22,922 nucleotides of DNA. Source: Sedimentisphaerales bacterium (GTDB lineage Bacteria; Planctomycetota; Phycisphaerae; Sedimentisphaerales; SG8-4). The stretch's first letter is position 1, and every line of letters begins with the position of its first letter. Below are positions 1-6,465 of this stretch, piece by piece. Below the pieces are notes generated by a model. It was not told where the DNA came from and did not search any database. It worked only from the letters and a program-made list of their open reading frames with translations. The stretch is from positions 1 through 22,922 of the forward strand of contig JAFGJR010000266.1 in assembly GCA_016928975.1 (NCBI GenBank). The letters are read 5' to 3'. Position numbers and translations under genes: made by a program.

Positions 1-11
1 ATCCATGGTTA

Positions 12-34
12 GACTCCTTTCTACAGAAGGAGTC
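12..34. repeat. 8-bp inverted repeat downstream of the metal permease gene
   Basis: GACTCCTT (12-19) and AAGGAGTC (27-34) are perfect inverted copies around a 7-nt loop. The hairpin lies about 80 nt past the stop of the minus-strand permease gene. It could be the 3' hairpin of that operon, but no T-tract follows on either strand, so terminator function is only possible. No coding sequence was seen in bases 1-116. Confidence 0.4.
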
Positions 35-116
35 ATCGGCAGGATGGCTCAAATCCGCCCACTAAATTAAGATAGTCGGCGTACTACGGCTGCGCGGAAA
101 TGAGACTTATGGCGGG

Positions 117-917
117 CTAGTCCGCCCGGGCGGCGGTGGCACGGTAGGTGGCGGCGAGGGCGAAGATGGCAACACTGGCCAGGACTATGCAGGCACCGGT
201 CGGGAGGTTGAACCAGTAGGAAAAGGCGAAACCGCCGATGGCGCTGAGCGCGCCGAATAACGTGGAGGTGAGAACGGCCGCGCGGTGGCCGCGACAGATT
301 TGATACGCCGCGGCAGCCGGGTTGGTGATGAGGCTGAAGATCATCAAGCCACCGACGAGCGGAAGATTGACCGCCAGGATCACGCCGCACAAGGCCAGAA
401 ACAAGGCGTAGACGAAGGTCTCGTGCACGCCGGTGGCGGAGGCAATCGTGCGGCTGAATAGCAGGACCTTCAGCTCCTTATTGAAAGCCAGCGCGAACAC
501 CGCGAAGACAGCCGCCGCAATGGCGATGGTCACGACGCTTTGCGCCCGGACGAACAGGATGCTGCCCCAGAGCAAGGCCATGATCTCGGAGCGGCTGCCG
601 GTGGTCAGGCCGATACCGAGGAACGTCAGGCCCAGCATCAGCGAGAACAGGATCGCCAGCGCCACGTTGGGATCCAGGCGCGACTTGCCCGGCCGAATGC
701 CCGCCAGGCTCATCGCCGCCAACGCCGAGACGGCCACCGGGCCGAGCGTGGGGCTCAGACCCAAAAGGTAAGCGTAGACGGTACCGGCCATCGCGGTGTG
801 CGAGATAAAGATGCCCATGAAGGGCAGGCGTAACGCCACGATGTAGACGCCCAGCAAGCCGCAACTGGCCCCGGCGATGGCACCCGCAAGTATCACCATG
901 TAGAAGAATGGGTCCAT
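117..917 (-). CDS. Zn/Mn-type ABC transporter permease (ABC-3 family, ZnuB-like)
   Basis: A 266-aa, very hydrophobic protein with about eight predicted membrane helices, the normal size for ABC-3 family metal permeases. The N-terminal part reads GIFISHTAMAG, matching the SHxxxxG region typical of ZnuB, MntB and TroC proteins. The role inferred from the family is the membrane channel that passes Zn2+ or Mn2+ handed over by the lipoprotein, driven by the neighbouring ATPase. The start at 917 has GAGG seven nt upstream and lies 12 nt after the ATPase stop, so the two are probably co-transcribed and coupled. It is the last gene of the operon. The exact metal cannot be read from sequence. Helix count is an estimate. 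Confidence 0.9.
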   Translation of the reverse strand: MDPFFYMVILAGAIAGASCGLLGVYIVALRLPFMGIFISHTAMAGTVYAYLLGLSPTLGPVAVSALAAMSLAGIRPGKSRLDPNVALAILFSLMLGLTFLGIGLTTGSRSEIMALLWGSILFVRAQSVVTIAIAAAVFAVFALAFNKELKVLLFSRTIASATGVHETFVYALFLALCGVILAVNLPLVGGLMIFSLITNPAAAAYQICRGHRAAVLTSTLFGALSAIGGFAFSYWFNLPTGACIVLASVAIFALAATYRATAARAD

Positions 918-929
918 AGCGAACCTCGT

Positions 930-1769
930 TTAGCGGTTGCGGTTGCGCGGCTCGTTTCGGTCGCGGCCGGCGGCGGACGCGACGACGTTCACCATGTGCC
1001 GGCGTCCCTCGACTGTGAACGTTTGAAACGTGCCGTCATACGCGCACGCGAGCGTCTCGGGCGATAGCACCGTCTCCGCGTCACCGTCTGCCACGATGCG
1101 GCCCTCGCTAAGCAAGAGAATCCGGTCGCAGGCCGGCGGCAGGACGTTCGGCTCGTGGGAAACCATCAGCACAGTGACCTTCGTCCGGCGATAGAGCCGT
1201 TCGATAATCTCGGATAGCTGGTACTTCCAGTTGAAATCGAGGTTGGCGCAGGGTTCGTCGAGCATGAGTATGTCTGGATTCTGCGCCATGGCGCGGGCGA
1301 TGAGCGTCTTGCGCTGTTCCCCGCCGGAGAGACTCCGAAACGTCTGGTCGGCATGGTTGGACAGACCCAACTGCTCGATCCAGAGATCGACGGTGGCGTG
1401 GTCTTCTTCGTTCAGGCGCGTCAAGAGAGGGCGGACACTCGTGCGGCCCATCGCCACCACCTCACGCAACGTGAAGGGAAGCTCGGCGTTATACTCGGCC
1501 GACTGTGGCACGTAGCCAATGCGTTTGCGCAGGTGACACCGGCGCCACGGATTGAAGTGAGCGGGATTCTGTCCGTCAACCGCCACATGACCTTCGGTGG
1601 GCTTGATGAGTCCGGCGCAGAGCTTCAGCAAAGTGGTCTTTCCAGCGCCGTTGGCACCGACGACACCGACGAAGGCGCCGGGGGGAATCTCCAGGCCGGC
1701 GACATCGAGGATCGTCCGCCGGGAGCGTCGCACGCGAACGTCGCGGAAGCTGAGCGAACCGGCCGTCAT
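930..1769 (-). CDS. Zn/Mn-type ABC transporter ATP-binding protein (ZnuC-like)
   Basis: A 279-aa ABC ATPase with all motifs intact: Walker A GANGAGKTT (about residues 38-46), Q-loop at Q89, signature LSGGEQ (147-152), Walker B ILMLDEP (167-173) and switch His in VSHE (H205). It would power metal import through the adjacent ABC-3 permease. Its ATG overlaps the TGA of the solute-binding lipoprotein gene by four bases (ATGA), which implies translational coupling. Family members usually have about 250 residues. Here a polar tail of roughly 30 residues, ending in an Arg/Asn-rich stretch, follows the catalytic fold and has no recognised function. Cellular location is cytoplasmic, peripheral to the membrane. 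Confidence 0.93.
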   Translation of the reverse strand: MTAGSLSFRDVRVRRSRRTILDVAGLEIPPGAFVGVVGANGAGKTTLLKLCAGLIKPTEGHVAVDGQNPAHFNPWRRCHLRKRIGYVPQSAEYNAELPFTLREVVAMGRTSVRPLLTRLNEEDHATVDLWIEQLGLSNHADQTFRSLSGGEQRKTLIARAMAQNPDILMLDEPCANLDFNWKYQLSEIIERLYRRTKVTVLMVSHEPNVLPPACDRILLLSEGRIVADGDAETVLSPETLACAYDGTFQTFTVEGRRHMVNVVASAAGRDRNEPRNRNR

Positions 1770-2593
1770 TTTGCCGCCGCCTCAAGCAGTGATCTGACAT
1801 TGGCGCGCAGCAGCTCGTCGAATCCTGCGCCGTTGCCGACCTCCAGTGGGAAATTGCTGAACACGACGGTTCTGGCCCCCAGCCTTGCGGCCAGGGCCTC
1901 GGCCAGCGATGTCCCTTCCTGCTGATTGGCAACCACGAAGCGAACGTTGTGACCGGCGGCCTTCTGGAGACAGTGGTCCAGGTTGGAGACGGTCTCGATG
2001 TCACTGCCTACGAAGGTGGCCACCGGCTCCAAACCAAGCCACTCGGCAAACTCGGCCTGATGGTTGGAGACGAGAATCTCAGCCGAGGCAGCGCCCGATT
2101 CCCGCACGGAGGCGCGCAGCTCATCACTGACGCCGGCCAGCCGCGCCTCGACCGCCGCCAGACGCTCGGCAAACTGCGGGGCCCGGTCAGGATACGCAAC
2201 GGACAGGGTCTGTGCCACCTCGCGACAGACGGCCAAATAGGCCTGCGGAATGCAGAGGCCCGCGGGACCTTGGACGAGATGGGTCTTGAGCCCCTTGTCC
2301 TTCAGGCGGGCCAGGCTCGTCTCGACCTTCTGCTGGAAGTCGAATAGCAGCAGTACCCGGCAGCCGCGCAATTGCCGGACCTGCGCCGGCGAAATATCGA
2401 AGTGTCCCGGGCACATCCCCGGCGGCGCCAGGCACATCACCTTCACCTCGTCGCCGCACAAGTCCCGCACGGCACACTCGAGATACGAGTTCGTGACCGC
2501 GATGTCCGCTCCGTCGCTTGGGGTGCTGCTCTCCCGGCAGCCACCAACGGCAAGGACGGCAAGCACGATTGCACCAGCGAGGGACATCTTCAT
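1766..2593 (-). CDS. Metal ABC transporter substrate-binding lipoprotein (ZnuA/TroA-like, Cys-rich)
   Basis: A 275-aa protein. The start at 2593 (MKMSLAGAIVL) is chosen because it leaves a clean type II signal peptide with lipobox LAVGGC (lipidated C19) and lies 4 nt after the pseudopilin stop. An upstream in-frame extension to 2650 would overlap that gene and spoil the signal. The fold reads as cluster-9 metal binding: APPGMCPGHFDISPAQV (about 56-72) replaces the usual PGxxPHxYxPxP ligand loop, with H64 and neighbouring C61. SNHQAEFAEWLGLEP (176-190) matches the second-lobe segment, with H178. Unusually for the family, it has many cysteines (C40, C46, C54, C61, C78, C114, C123, C208). That suggests thiolate ligation or disulfides. 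Metal identity is unknown. Confidence 0.88.
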   Translation of the reverse strand: MKMSLAGAIVLAVLAVGGCRESSTPSDGADIAVTNSYLECAVRDLCGDEVKVMCLAPPGMCPGHFDISPAQVRQLRGCRVLLLFDFQQKVETSLARLKDKGLKTHLVQGPAGLCIPQAYLAVCREVAQTLSVAYPDRAPQFAERLAAVEARLAGVSDELRASVRESGAASAEILVSNHQAEFAEWLGLEPVATFVGSDIETVSNLDHCLQKAAGHNVRFVVANQQEGTSLAEALAARLGARTVVFSNFPLEVGNGAGFDELLRANVRSLLEAAAK

Positions 2594-2597
2594 GGCG

Positions 2598-3236
2598 CTA
2601 CTTCTCGAAGGAGCCGATCTGGTTTCCGTTTCGCAGCCGCATGCGGGCAATGATTCCCATGTCCGTTTGCGGGTCGAACCACGTCGCGCGCGGGACGGGG
2701 TATTGCATCTCTCTCATGCGGGTCTCGTCGAAATTGGGCCCCTGACTGTAGAGGACCCAACTCACGGGAGAGGTCCTCAAGCTGCTGTAGGTCTGCCCCT
2801 CCGGCTGCTCGTTGTCGGGGAAGTTGTCGGGAACCCAGAGATAGGCCCCCTCATCGACCACCAAGGTCCGGTTGTAGATCAGGGTCCCGACGGAGCGGTA
2901 CTTGTACGTGTAGCCGCGATTGAACCGATCCTCGATGCCGGCCGCCATGAACGACTCCGGCGCCGGCTTCGGCAGGTAGCCGCAGTCCGTCAGCTCGCAC
3001 GGGAGCTGGTAGAAATGGCCGCCCAGCATGCAATCGACGCGCGTCGGCGGGTAACGGTCGTCGTGGTCGAAGGCATACGCCTCCAGCGCCAACGCAATGT
3101 CACGTAGCTCCGCGTTGACGGCGAGCATCTTCGCCTGCAGGCGGGCCTGCCCCGTGACGGGCAGCAGAATCCCCAAGAGCAGCGAGACAATCGCGACCAC
3201 CACCAGCACTTCAATCAGCGTGAAAGCTCGTTTCAT
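2598..3236 (-). CDS. Type II secretion pseudopilin-like protein with prepilin N-methylation motif
   Basis: A 212-aa protein starting MKRAFTLIEVLVVVAIVSLL, a class III prepilin leader. Cleavage would fall before F4, with Glu at mature position +5, followed by one 20-residue hydrophobic helix. Ala instead of the usual Gly occupies -1, as is common in planctomycete versions. The C-terminal part (about 60-212) is soluble, rich in Tyr, Trp and Asp, with several Cys, and of the sort fused to planctomycete pseudopilins of unknown role. It lies 26 nt after the OB-like gene and 4 nt before the lipoprotein gene, so it is embedded in a metal-uptake operon. AAAGG eight nt upstream supports the start. Function is unassigned. 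It is probably an envelope-anchored, prepilin-peptidase-processed protein. Confidence 0.85.
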   Translation of the reverse strand: MKRAFTLIEVLVVVAIVSLLLGILLPVTGQARLQAKMLAVNAELRDIALALEAYAFDHDDRYPPTRVDCMLGGHFYQLPCELTDCGYLPKPAPESFMAAGIEDRFNRGYTYKYRSVGTLIYNRTLVVDEGAYLWVPDNFPDNEQPEGQTYSSLRTSPVSWVLYSQGPNFDETRMREMQYPVPRATWFDPQTDMGIIARMRLRNGNQIGSFEK

Positions 3237-3262
3237 CGGCGCCTTTCGTCGATTCCCAGCCC

Positions 3263-4216
3263 CTACTCCGCAACCTCCACTACGTCATTCGGATCGGCCG
3301 CGGCGGCTTCGTCCGCCAGGCGATGCTCCGGCGCCGCCAGGACCTGACCGTTGCCGTCATAGTTCATCACCCACAGCCGGTAGCCGCTCATCAGGTCGGT
3401 GCTCTCCTGGTCGAGGATGCCGATAACGTCAAACGGCTCAGTCAGATTAAACGATCCCGCGTAGATGCCGGTCCCGCGGCCGAGTTTGACGGGCAGGGTC
3501 CTAACCCCATCGGTAATCGTCAACTCACCATACGGGCCCCAGGCACTCGCGTCCACGACATTGACATCTTCGATCTTGACCAGCCGACCCTGATAATACT
3601 CGCCACCGACCAGACGCGCGGAATCGAAGATGAATTGATCGAGGTCGTCCTTGAGATCGTCAAGCGTGACCACCTCGGGCTGGGGCAGGCTGCCGCGTTC
3701 CACGAGTTCAATCGTGAAGTCGCGCGCGGGATCGTTACTGTGCCGTTCGTTGATGTTGCACTTGCCCTTGTACGAGAGGAAGTAACCTGTGACACGGATG
3801 CGGTCCCCGACGCTGGATTGGGCGGCATTGAGACGAGTCAGCTCGGCGATCCACTCCTCGTTCAGATATCCGCAGTCCAGCGCGACCCAGGGCAGATTCC
3901 AATAGAGCTGGCCGAGCCAGACGGCCGTGCCCGCGTGGTCCTCGCCTTCACCCTGGAAGAAGACCTGCCACTGGCCGCCCATGTTGGACATCTCCGTGAT
4001 GCTGTCGTCGGGCGTCGGATCGAGCATGTCGCCGGGGTTGTTCAGCACAATCCCCTCCAGCGTGACCTTGTCCGTGGCAACGTATGTCGATTCACCTGCC
4101 GCGTCGACTGCCTGAAACTCGCTGTGAGTCACCGCGGCCACGGACGCATCACCCCACGCCGATCCCGCAACCAACAAGCCAAGCAAGACCTTGATAATCG
4201 TACTGCTGCACCTCAT
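3263..4216 (-). CDS. Secreted OB-fold-like protein heading the metal-uptake operon
   Basis: The start at 4216 is preferred because GGAGGA lies six nt upstream and it gives a signal peptide (MRCSSTIIKVLLGLLVAG, cleavage near AWG/D). The frame is open farther upstream to 4381, but that would run past the promoter. The mature part is about 290 residues. Two similar segments are visible: one around LEGIVLNNPGD and one around RLVKIEDVNVVDASAWGPYG, continuing TITDG and PVKLGRGTG. The second resembles the OB-fold seen in DUF5689/ExeM-type secreted proteins. Residues near GVRTLPVKLG would form the barrel. The tail is Asp/Ala-rich. As first gene of the operon, it may act outside the cytoplasmic membrane in metal handling, but this is inference from context only. 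Confidence 0.75.
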   Translation of the reverse strand: MRCSSTIIKVLLGLLVAGSAWGDASVAAVTHSEFQAVDAAGESTYVATDKVTLEGIVLNNPGDMLDPTPDDSITEMSNMGGQWQVFFQGEGEDHAGTAVWLGQLYWNLPWVALDCGYLNEEWIAELTRLNAAQSSVGDRIRVTGYFLSYKGKCNINERHSNDPARDFTIELVERGSLPQPEVVTLDDLKDDLDQFIFDSARLVGGEYYQGRLVKIEDVNVVDASAWGPYGELTITDGVRTLPVKLGRGTGIYAGSFNLTEPFDVIGILDQESTDLMSGYRLWVMNYDGNGQVLAAPEHRLADEAAAADPNDVVEVAE

Positions 4217-4287
4217 GCTATCCTCCAGTTCTCCGTTCCCCCAAGCCCCAAGGGGTAGCGCATACGATCTCAGGTTTCGTGCTACCA

Positions 4288-4303
4288 CGCATAACAATAT
4301 GCG
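4288..4303. promoter_or_regulatory. Palindrome over the -10 of the metal-uptake promoter (candidate repressor site)
   Basis: CGCATA (4288-4293) and TATGCG (4298-4303) are perfect inverted copies around ACAA. The site covers the -10 hexamer of the minus-strand promoter at 4294-4322. A palindrome in this place in front of a Zn/Mn importer fits binding by a Fur-family (Zur, Mur) or MntR-type repressor. It does not match a textbook Zur or Fur box closely, so the regulator is unknown. Confidence 0.45.
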
Positions 4304-4322
4304 ATCCGTGTTACGCGTGCAA
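4294..4322 (-). promoter_or_regulatory. Sigma70-like promoter of the metal-uptake operon
   Basis: On the minus strand, TTGCAC (4317-4322) and TATTGT (4294-4299) are separated by exactly 17 nt. Transcription would begin about 70 nt before the ATG at 4216. It is divergent from the cupin promoter and overlaps the palindrome at 4288-4303. Confidence 0.55.
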
Positions 4323-4384
4323 GAGAAAAACTGAGCGGAAAGGCTTTTTTGTCGGGCGGCGCCGAAACGGGTCGAGATCAACGG

Positions 4385-4413
4385 TTGACAGAAGCCAGCT
4401 CGGTCCCTATTAA
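4385..4413 (+). promoter_or_regulatory. Sigma70-like promoter of the cupin gene
   Basis: A consensus TTGACA (4385-4390) is followed after 17 nt by TATTAA (4408-4413, four of six consensus bases). The expected start of transcription is about 40 nt before the cupin ATG. No obvious operator repeat was seen here. Confidence 0.6.
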
Positions 4414-4458
4414 CAGCACTGAAAACCGGCGTGTGTCACTCTTTCATAAGGAGATTCG

Positions 4459-4794
4459 ATGGCATCATCAGAAGAAGTGCTTGTTCTTGATCTCGACAAT
4501 CAAGCTGGATACCAGAGACTGTTGGCCGGCGCGCCTCAAACCCACGGAATGAAGTCGGGCCGCGTCTGCTTGGGGGCGGGGAACGAATGCGGCCAACATA
4601 GCACAAAGGGCCACGAGGAGCTCTTGGTGTTCCTGGCCGGCCGGGGTGAGCTTCAGATCGACGACAGCGACGGCCTGCCCGTGGGGGTCGGAAAGGTGGC
4701 GTACATTCCCCCACACACCGTCCACAACGTCAGGAACACCGGCGCGGACCCGCTGGTCTATATCTTCTGCGTGGCGCCCGCGAGCAGCGACTGA
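4459..4794 (+). CDS. Small single-domain cupin protein
   Basis: A 111-aa protein, the size of one stand-alone cupin_2 barrel. Motif 1 spans G41 to G61 (HSTKGHEELLVFLAGRGE) and motif 2 G78 to N93 (GKVAYIPPHTVHNVRN). The expected metal ligands H47, E54 and H89 are present. The second His of the HxH pair is replaced by T49, with H52 nearby as a possible substitute. It has no signal peptide, so it is cytoplasmic. AAGGAG six nt upstream fixes the start. The gene is monocistronic, with its own promoter, and divergent from the metal-uptake operon. That position makes a metal-dependent role attractive but unproven. Substrate and reaction are not recognisable. Family roles range from dioxygenase and isomerase to ligand sensing. 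Confidence 0.85.
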   Translation: MASSEEVLVLDLDNQAGYQRLLAGAPQTHGMKSGRVCLGAGNECGQHSTKGHEELLVFLAGRGELQIDDSDGLPVGVGKVAYIPPHTVHNVRNTGADPLVYIFCVAPASSD

Positions 4795-4841
4795 ACATAG
4801 CTTGCGAGAGAGAAAAAGACGCAGATTCTGCCAAGAAATCC

Positions 4842-4869
4842 TTGCCAGGACCTGAGAATGGGATATAAT
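4842..4869 (+). promoter_or_regulatory. Strong sigma70-like promoter of a putative small RNA
   Basis: TTGCCA (4842-4847, five of six consensus bases) and a perfect TATAAT (4864-4869) are separated by 16 nt. No ribosome-binding site or convincing ORF follows before the terminator at 4978-5011. Confidence 0.6.
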
Positions 4870-4875
4870 AGTTGG

Positions 4876-5011
4876 TGTAGATTTGTGCTCTTTTCTTCAT
4901 ATCTTGGTTTTGGTGTTGAGACGGCCGTATAGATCATAACTTTGCTCTATATTCGGTAATGCAAAAGCCGTCTCTCAAGAGTCGGAGTCTCGCAGCTTCG
5001 GCTCTTTTTTT
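4876..5011 (+). ncRNA. Putative structured small RNA of about 135 nt
   Basis: The segment runs from the expected start about seven nt after TATAAT to the end of the T-tract. Its first 40 nt are U-rich and look unpaired. Then comes an 8-bp perfect stem, GAGACGGC (4918-4925) with GCCGTCTC (4967-4974). Inside it is a 6-bp stem, TATAGA (4928-4933) with TCTATA (4946-4951), extendable by flanking CG pairs. The terminator hairpin follows after three bases. It does not show the SRP RNA GGAAGG tetraloop region, tmRNA features, or the long bubble-containing rod of 6S RNA. It is too far from the next gene, which has its own promoter, to be a simple leader. It may be a trans-acting sRNA or an unrecognised family. 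Confidence 0.5.
4978..5011 (+). terminator. Rho-independent terminator of the putative small RNA
   Basis: The arms AGAGTCGGAG (4978-4987) and CTTCGGCTCT (4996-5005) pair over ten positions with two G-U wobbles, with an 8-nt loop. An uninterrupted T-run (5005-5011) follows. It is the only textbook terminator seen in the window. Confidence 0.75.
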
Positions 5012-5155
5012 GCGCCTGTCTGGCCCCCAGGCGTAGCCCTCAGGCGTATCTGCCGCCGCCCAAAGTCAAGGCAGTACCATGTCCGAACCAAGCGCAGGAC
5101 AATGAAAACGCCCTCTCACACGTCATATTTCGTAAGAAATCAACGAACCTGTTAC

Positions 5156-5181
5156 CCAAAGGGGGCCGGTGGGCCCTTTGG
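5156..5181. repeat. Inverted repeat just upstream of a promoter
   Basis: CCAAAGGG (5156-5163) and CCCTTTGG (5174-5181) are perfect inverted copies, and the stem can extend inward by GG/CC pairs. It ends 10 nt before the -35 element at 5192. It could be a regulator site or the 3' end of an upstream transcript. No T-tract follows. Apart from this and the small RNA, nothing else was seen in 4795-5191. Confidence 0.4.
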
Positions 5182-5191
5182 CGCTGGTGAA

Positions 5192-5220
5192 TTGACTTGG
5201 GAGCTGCGGACATCTATAAT
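5192..5220 (+). promoter_or_regulatory. Near-consensus sigma70-like promoter
   Basis: TTGACT (5192-5197) and perfect TATAAT (5215-5220) are separated by 17 nt, about 50 nt before the ATG at 5271. This predicts high constitutive expression of the downstream two-TM protein gene. Confidence 0.7.
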
Positions 5221-5270
5221 TAGGAACAGACGGCTGCAGTGAGGTTCTTGGCTCTTTAGGAGAATGGATC

Positions 5271-6254
5271 ATGGACTCCCGGAAAGACAGCCAGTTGTGG
5301 CAATTCAAGTGGCACATCGCCGTCATCTGCACCACGTTGGGTATCGTCATCGCGCTGGCCTTGTTCACCAGGATCTTCGAGAACACGGCCGCCCTTCGCG
5401 ACAGCGTGTTTCTGTTTGGCTCGCTGATCTTCCTGGTGGCCCTGCTCGCGGTGCTCTCGCGCACGACCGGCATCGTCAACACGCTGCGTGAGAACAGCAC
5501 CAAGATGGAGGAGGCCACCAAGGCGCTCGAGCATATCCGCGACGGGTTGATGCAGATCAACCAGAGCACGCGCGTCAGCGACACGGTCAAGGCCATCGCC
5601 TTCCGCGAGGAGGATCAGCAGTCGCTGCGCAACGCCGTGTTCGACCGGCTCAAACAGAACGACTTCGACGGCGCGTACGAGATCATCGACGAGATCACCA
5701 ACCACTCCGGCTACCGGGCCTTCGCGGACGAGCTTCGGCAAGACGTGGACCAGTACCGCAACGCGACGGAGGAAGGACGCATCGACCAAAGCATCGCGCA
5801 CATCGAGACCCTGTTCAAGAGTTGCCGGTGGCCCAAGGCCAGTGTCCAGATCGAGACGCTGATTCGGGCACATCCGAACTCGGAAAAGGCACGGGCCATG
5901 CGCCAGCAGTTGATCGACCGGAAAGACGAGCGCAAGAAGATCCTCCTGGCGGCCTGGGACGATGCCGTCCAGCAGCAGGAGACGGATCGCAGCCTGGAGA
6001 TTCTCAAAGAGCTGGACATGTACCTAACGGCTAACGAAGGTCTGGCTTTGCAGGAGGCGGCCAAGGACGTCTTCAAGACCAAGCTGCACAACCTGGGCGT
6101 GCAGTTCGCGATGGCGGTCTCGGACAAGCGGTGGGAGACGGCGCTCGACATCGGCCAGCAGATCATTCGTGATTTCCCGAACAGCCGCATGGCCGAGGAG
6201 ATCCGCGAGAAGCTCGACGTCCTCCGCCAAAACGTCCAGATGCAGAACGTGTAA
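5271..6254 (+). CDS. Two-TM membrane protein with cytoplasmic coiled-coil and TPR-like helical tail
   Basis: A 327-aa protein not matched to a named family. Two hydrophobic helices are visible (about residues 14-34 and 44-63) with a short loop between them. An Arg/Lys/Glu-rich amphipathic segment (about 66-105) suggests a coiled coil. The rest, to the end, is all helix-forming, with repeated units resembling TPR hairpins. Examples are DFDGAYEIIDEI, WPKASVQIETLIRAHPNSEKA and WETALDIGQQIIRDFPNSRMA, each carrying the alternation of small and bulky residues and the terminal Pro-Asn-Ser of TPR-type repeats. This suggests a membrane-tethered scaffold on the cytoplasmic side. AGGAG eight nt upstream fixes the start. 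The gene stands alone behind a strong promoter. Partner and pathway are unknown. Confidence 0.8.
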   Translation: MDSRKDSQLWQFKWHIAVICTTLGIVIALALFTRIFENTAALRDSVFLFGSLIFLVALLAVLSRTTGIVNTLRENSTKMEEATKALEHIRDGLMQINQSTRVSDTVKAIAFREEDQQSLRNAVFDRLKQNDFDGAYEIIDEITNHSGYRAFADELRQDVDQYRNATEEGRIDQSIAHIETLFKSCRWPKASVQIETLIRAHPNSEKARAMRQQLIDRKDERKKILLAAWDDAVQQQETDRSLEILKELDMYLTANEGLALQEAAKDVFKTKLHNLGVQFAMAVSDKRWETALDIGQQIIRDFPNSRMAEEIREKLDVLRQNVQMQNV

Positions 6255-6276
6255 CGCGAGTCACGGCTCATATGTT

Positions 6277-6299
6277 CCACCCGCGACAGAGGCGGGTGG
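6277..6299. terminator. GC-rich hairpin after the two-TM gene
   Basis: CCACCCGC (6277-6284) and GCGGGTGG (6292-6299) form a perfect 8-bp stem with a 7-nt loop, 23 nt after the stop at 6254. No T-run follows, so it may end transcription only weakly or just stabilise the 3' end. Confidence 0.45.
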
Positions 6300-6339
6300 C
6301 GCTGGCAGGCCGAGCAGAAGGCCCCGGTCACCTCTGAGA

Positions 6340-6369
6340 TTGACGTCACACCGGCCCATTTGGTACACT
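6340..6369 (+). promoter_or_regulatory. Candidate promoter of the secreted-protein operon
   Basis: TTGACG (6340-6345, five of six) and TACACT (6364-6369, four of six) are 18 nt apart. The transcript would start about 90 nt before the ATG at 6466 and could run through all three large secreted-protein genes. Confidence 0.45.
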
Positions 6370-6452
6370 CGCTATTGGTGCAACGCAGGAGGAATCCTGT
6401 AGATGGGACTTCCTCCCGTGCTTTCTGCCGCACAACCGGACTTGGGGGGAAT

Positions 6453-6457
6453 GGAGG
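6453..6457 (+). promoter_or_regulatory. Ribosome-binding site that decides the start at 6466
   Basis: GGAGG lies eight nt before ATG 6466. The same context, ATGGAGGACC, precedes the hydrolase start at 9410. The earlier in-frame ATG at 6403 would add 21 residues in front of the signal peptide. It is preceded by AGGAGG at a longer distance of ten nt and is considered less likely. Confidence 0.6.
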
Positions 6458-6465
6458 ACCATAGC

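Noticed and set aside
2250..3107. A 285-codon open frame on the plus strand
   Set aside because: It crosses two real minus-strand genes in antisense and shows no domain.
4349..4552. A plus-strand ORF overlapping the cupin start
   Set aside because: It begins before the cupin promoter and overlaps the well-supported cupin gene in another frame.
4959..5036. A 25-codon ORF (MQKPSLKSRSLAASALFL...) resembling a short signal peptide
   Set aside because: It has no ribosome-binding site and runs through the terminator hairpin and T-tract, whose Leu/Phe codons come from the T-run.
6403..6465. Upstream in-frame start for the RCC1-like protein
   Set aside because: It would put 21 mostly polar residues before the signal peptide. 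The start at 6466 shares its GGAGGACC context with the next gene. It is not fully excluded, since AGGAGG lies ten nt before 6403.
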